A DNA stretch of 64,000 nucleotides from Isoetes taiwanensis. Taxonomy: Eukaryota; Streptophyta; Lycopodiopsida; Isoetales; Isoetaceae. The position numbers were made by a program, and so were the translations under genes. The DNA lies in NCBI GenBank assembly GCA_021234155.1, contig JAJEKV010000035.1:2542001-2606000 (forward strand), read 5' to 3'. Shown here piece after piece: positions 62,780 through 64,000 of the stretch. Position 1 is the first letter of the stretch. Every line of letters starts with the position of its first letter. The notes under the pieces were generated by a model. The model searched no databases. It saw only the letters and a program-made list of their open reading frames with translations, and was not told where the DNA came from.

Positions 62780-64000
62780 TAGGTGGTAGTAGATTGCCAC
62801 ATATCGTTTCTTGAAATTAATAATTAATGGTTCTTGAAATTGCACTAAAAAGAAAAACACAATTTTAATTGTAAAATGGCCGGGGCGGTTAATTAAAGGC
62901 GGTATAAATTTAAAAGGGCCGAATTTGAATTCACGGTTTTAAATCGGCGGCCAAGATTATGAGCGATACATATAAGTTTAAACCAAAATCCCAGTCTCAT
63001 ACTATCCGCACTTGCAGTTCAATGGCGTCTAGAGGATCAGCCGCGGCCGAGGTATTTGGTAGAGGTGGGCGACGGTCCAAAGCACAAATGCAAAGCACGG
63101 AGGCTGCTTTGAACACGTAGAAAGCACAAATCCAACAAAGCGCCTCGGGTAATTGATCATTTTTGTTCGTAATTGATCTCTGTGTCCCTTTTTTTGTTAG
63201 GGTTTTAGGATGTTTTTTACGTAAAGTTATTATCCAATAAGAAGCATGTGTCCTCTAATGTTTGAGTTCATATGTCCCAAAAATGTATGGAAACAAATGC
63301 TTAATGTGTACTTTAATTACGTATGTCTTTGCTTGAAGCTTGTATACTTAATTTGAGCGAAGATTGAGTAGCTAGTTGTGTTTTTATAGTTAGTTGTGTC
63401 CCTCGATGAAGATTCAACTCTTTAAGTTGCATTTTTATAGTTAGTTGTGTCTTGAGCATTTTGATTCGGACAAAAGCCCCCGGGCGCAGATTTAATTAGG
63501 CATTACATTAGTTTCTTTATCTTTCAGGTCACTTCTAAAAGCGCCAATGGCGTATTTGTTGCATTTTATTTGGGACAAAAGCGGCGCTGGCTCCTGACCC
63601 CAATAAACTAAATGAACTTTTTGTGCATTCATTTTCAAATCGCGCCAAAGCGTTTTTGTTGCATATGTGTCGACGACATTTATTTGAGCATAAAAGATTA
63701 ACCCATGTGTTGTAATTTCACGGGATCACAAAAGACAATCAAAAGAGGGAGGACCAAGCAAAGGCGAGACCTCTGATCGAGAAAAGGCAAAGGACGAGAA
63801 GAAGATATTCTTCATTCTGGACTGCGGCATGTATTGGCGTTAGAAGATACATCGGAATAATAAAGGCTCGAGGTAGAACCTCCATGTCGGAAGAAGATCT
63901 TATAGAGGGGTCGAGAATGGTATGTGGAGATATTCAAAAGCTGGTGGGAAGACAGACCTCATATTCATGTCAAGGTTAAGAGAGGCGATCAAATGAAGAT
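62780..64000. other. Right edge of window, possible element D leader
   Basis: A small plus frame from 63021 (MASRGSAAAEVFGRGGRRSK) ends at 63120. A possible broken frame at 63720-63990 contains REDQAKARPLIEKRQ and ARGRTSMSEEDLIEGSRM. By position these could be the start of a plus-strand gene divergent from the element D transposase, but no match to the element A/B gene was found. GC-core words recur at 63535-63655. Confidence 0.3.

Overview
This is a repeat-rich, gene-poor stretch of a large nuclear genome, almost certainly a land plant. The evidence is plant-type LTR retroelements, a hAT-type MITE with an 8-bp target duplication, a Helitron-type end, a tRNA-like SINE head, and one intact-looking receptor kinase whose ectodomain has two hevein (chitin-binding) domains. 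One likely host gene in 64 kb, plus a DIRS-like tyrosine-recombinase retroelement, points to a seed-free plant such as a fern or lycophyte. That placement is inference. No organelle or bacterial genes are seen.

The dominant content is a family of large composite DNA elements. Element A (about 2.5-13.9 kb) and element B (about 13.9-24.0 kb) share one plan. A minus-strand gene encodes a ParB-like plus DNA-methyltransferase-like protein. A divergent plus-strand gene encodes a transposase-like protein with an HTH-like segment and an RNase H-like core (LDN ... GHTHDDID). Two small TATA-driven minus-strand genes (about 80 aa) follow, convergent with the transposase. Each element carries its own family of GC-rich palindromes: AATGGCGC..GCGCCATT in A and AATCGCGGCCGCGATT or GATCGCG..CGCGATC in B. 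These sit in the matching intron of the methyltransferase-like gene, in the divergent spacer and before the transposase. Element C (about 38.9-42.9 kb) is an internally deleted relative. Element D (about 55.1-59.8 kb, reverse orientation) keeps a decayed transposase and a third palindrome family (CCACATGTGG) within an intron. Isolated pieces lie at 36.5-37.1 and 48.6 kb. All copies carry stops or frameshifts, so these are relics of an active family.

Layout: 1-1369, 5' LTR and gag of a minus-strand LTR element leaving the window. 2.5-13.9, element A. 13.9-24.0, element B. 24.0-27.2, gag-protease relic. 27.3-27.9, 200-bp tandem repeats. 28.3-36.1, gene-free DNA with a Helitron-like end, hAT MITE, SINE head and simple satellites. 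36.2-36.5, solo LTR. 36.5-37.1, fragment with a histone-H3-like N-terminus. 37.3-37.45, (TG)68. 37.8-38.85, a second LTR with primer-binding site. 38.9-42.9, element C. 45.05-46.73, hevein receptor kinase. 46.8-51.7, mostly non-coding. 51.7-54.5, DIRS-like relic. 54.6-59.8, element D and neighbours. 59.8-64.0, AT-rich and tandem repeats with possible element D leader.

Proposed logic (inference): the methyltransferase-like protein reads or modifies the element's own palindromes, so each protein would have co-diverged with its target array. This is analogous in concept to sequence-specific anti-silencing factors of VANDAL elements. The transposase moves the unit. The paired small proteins have no known role.
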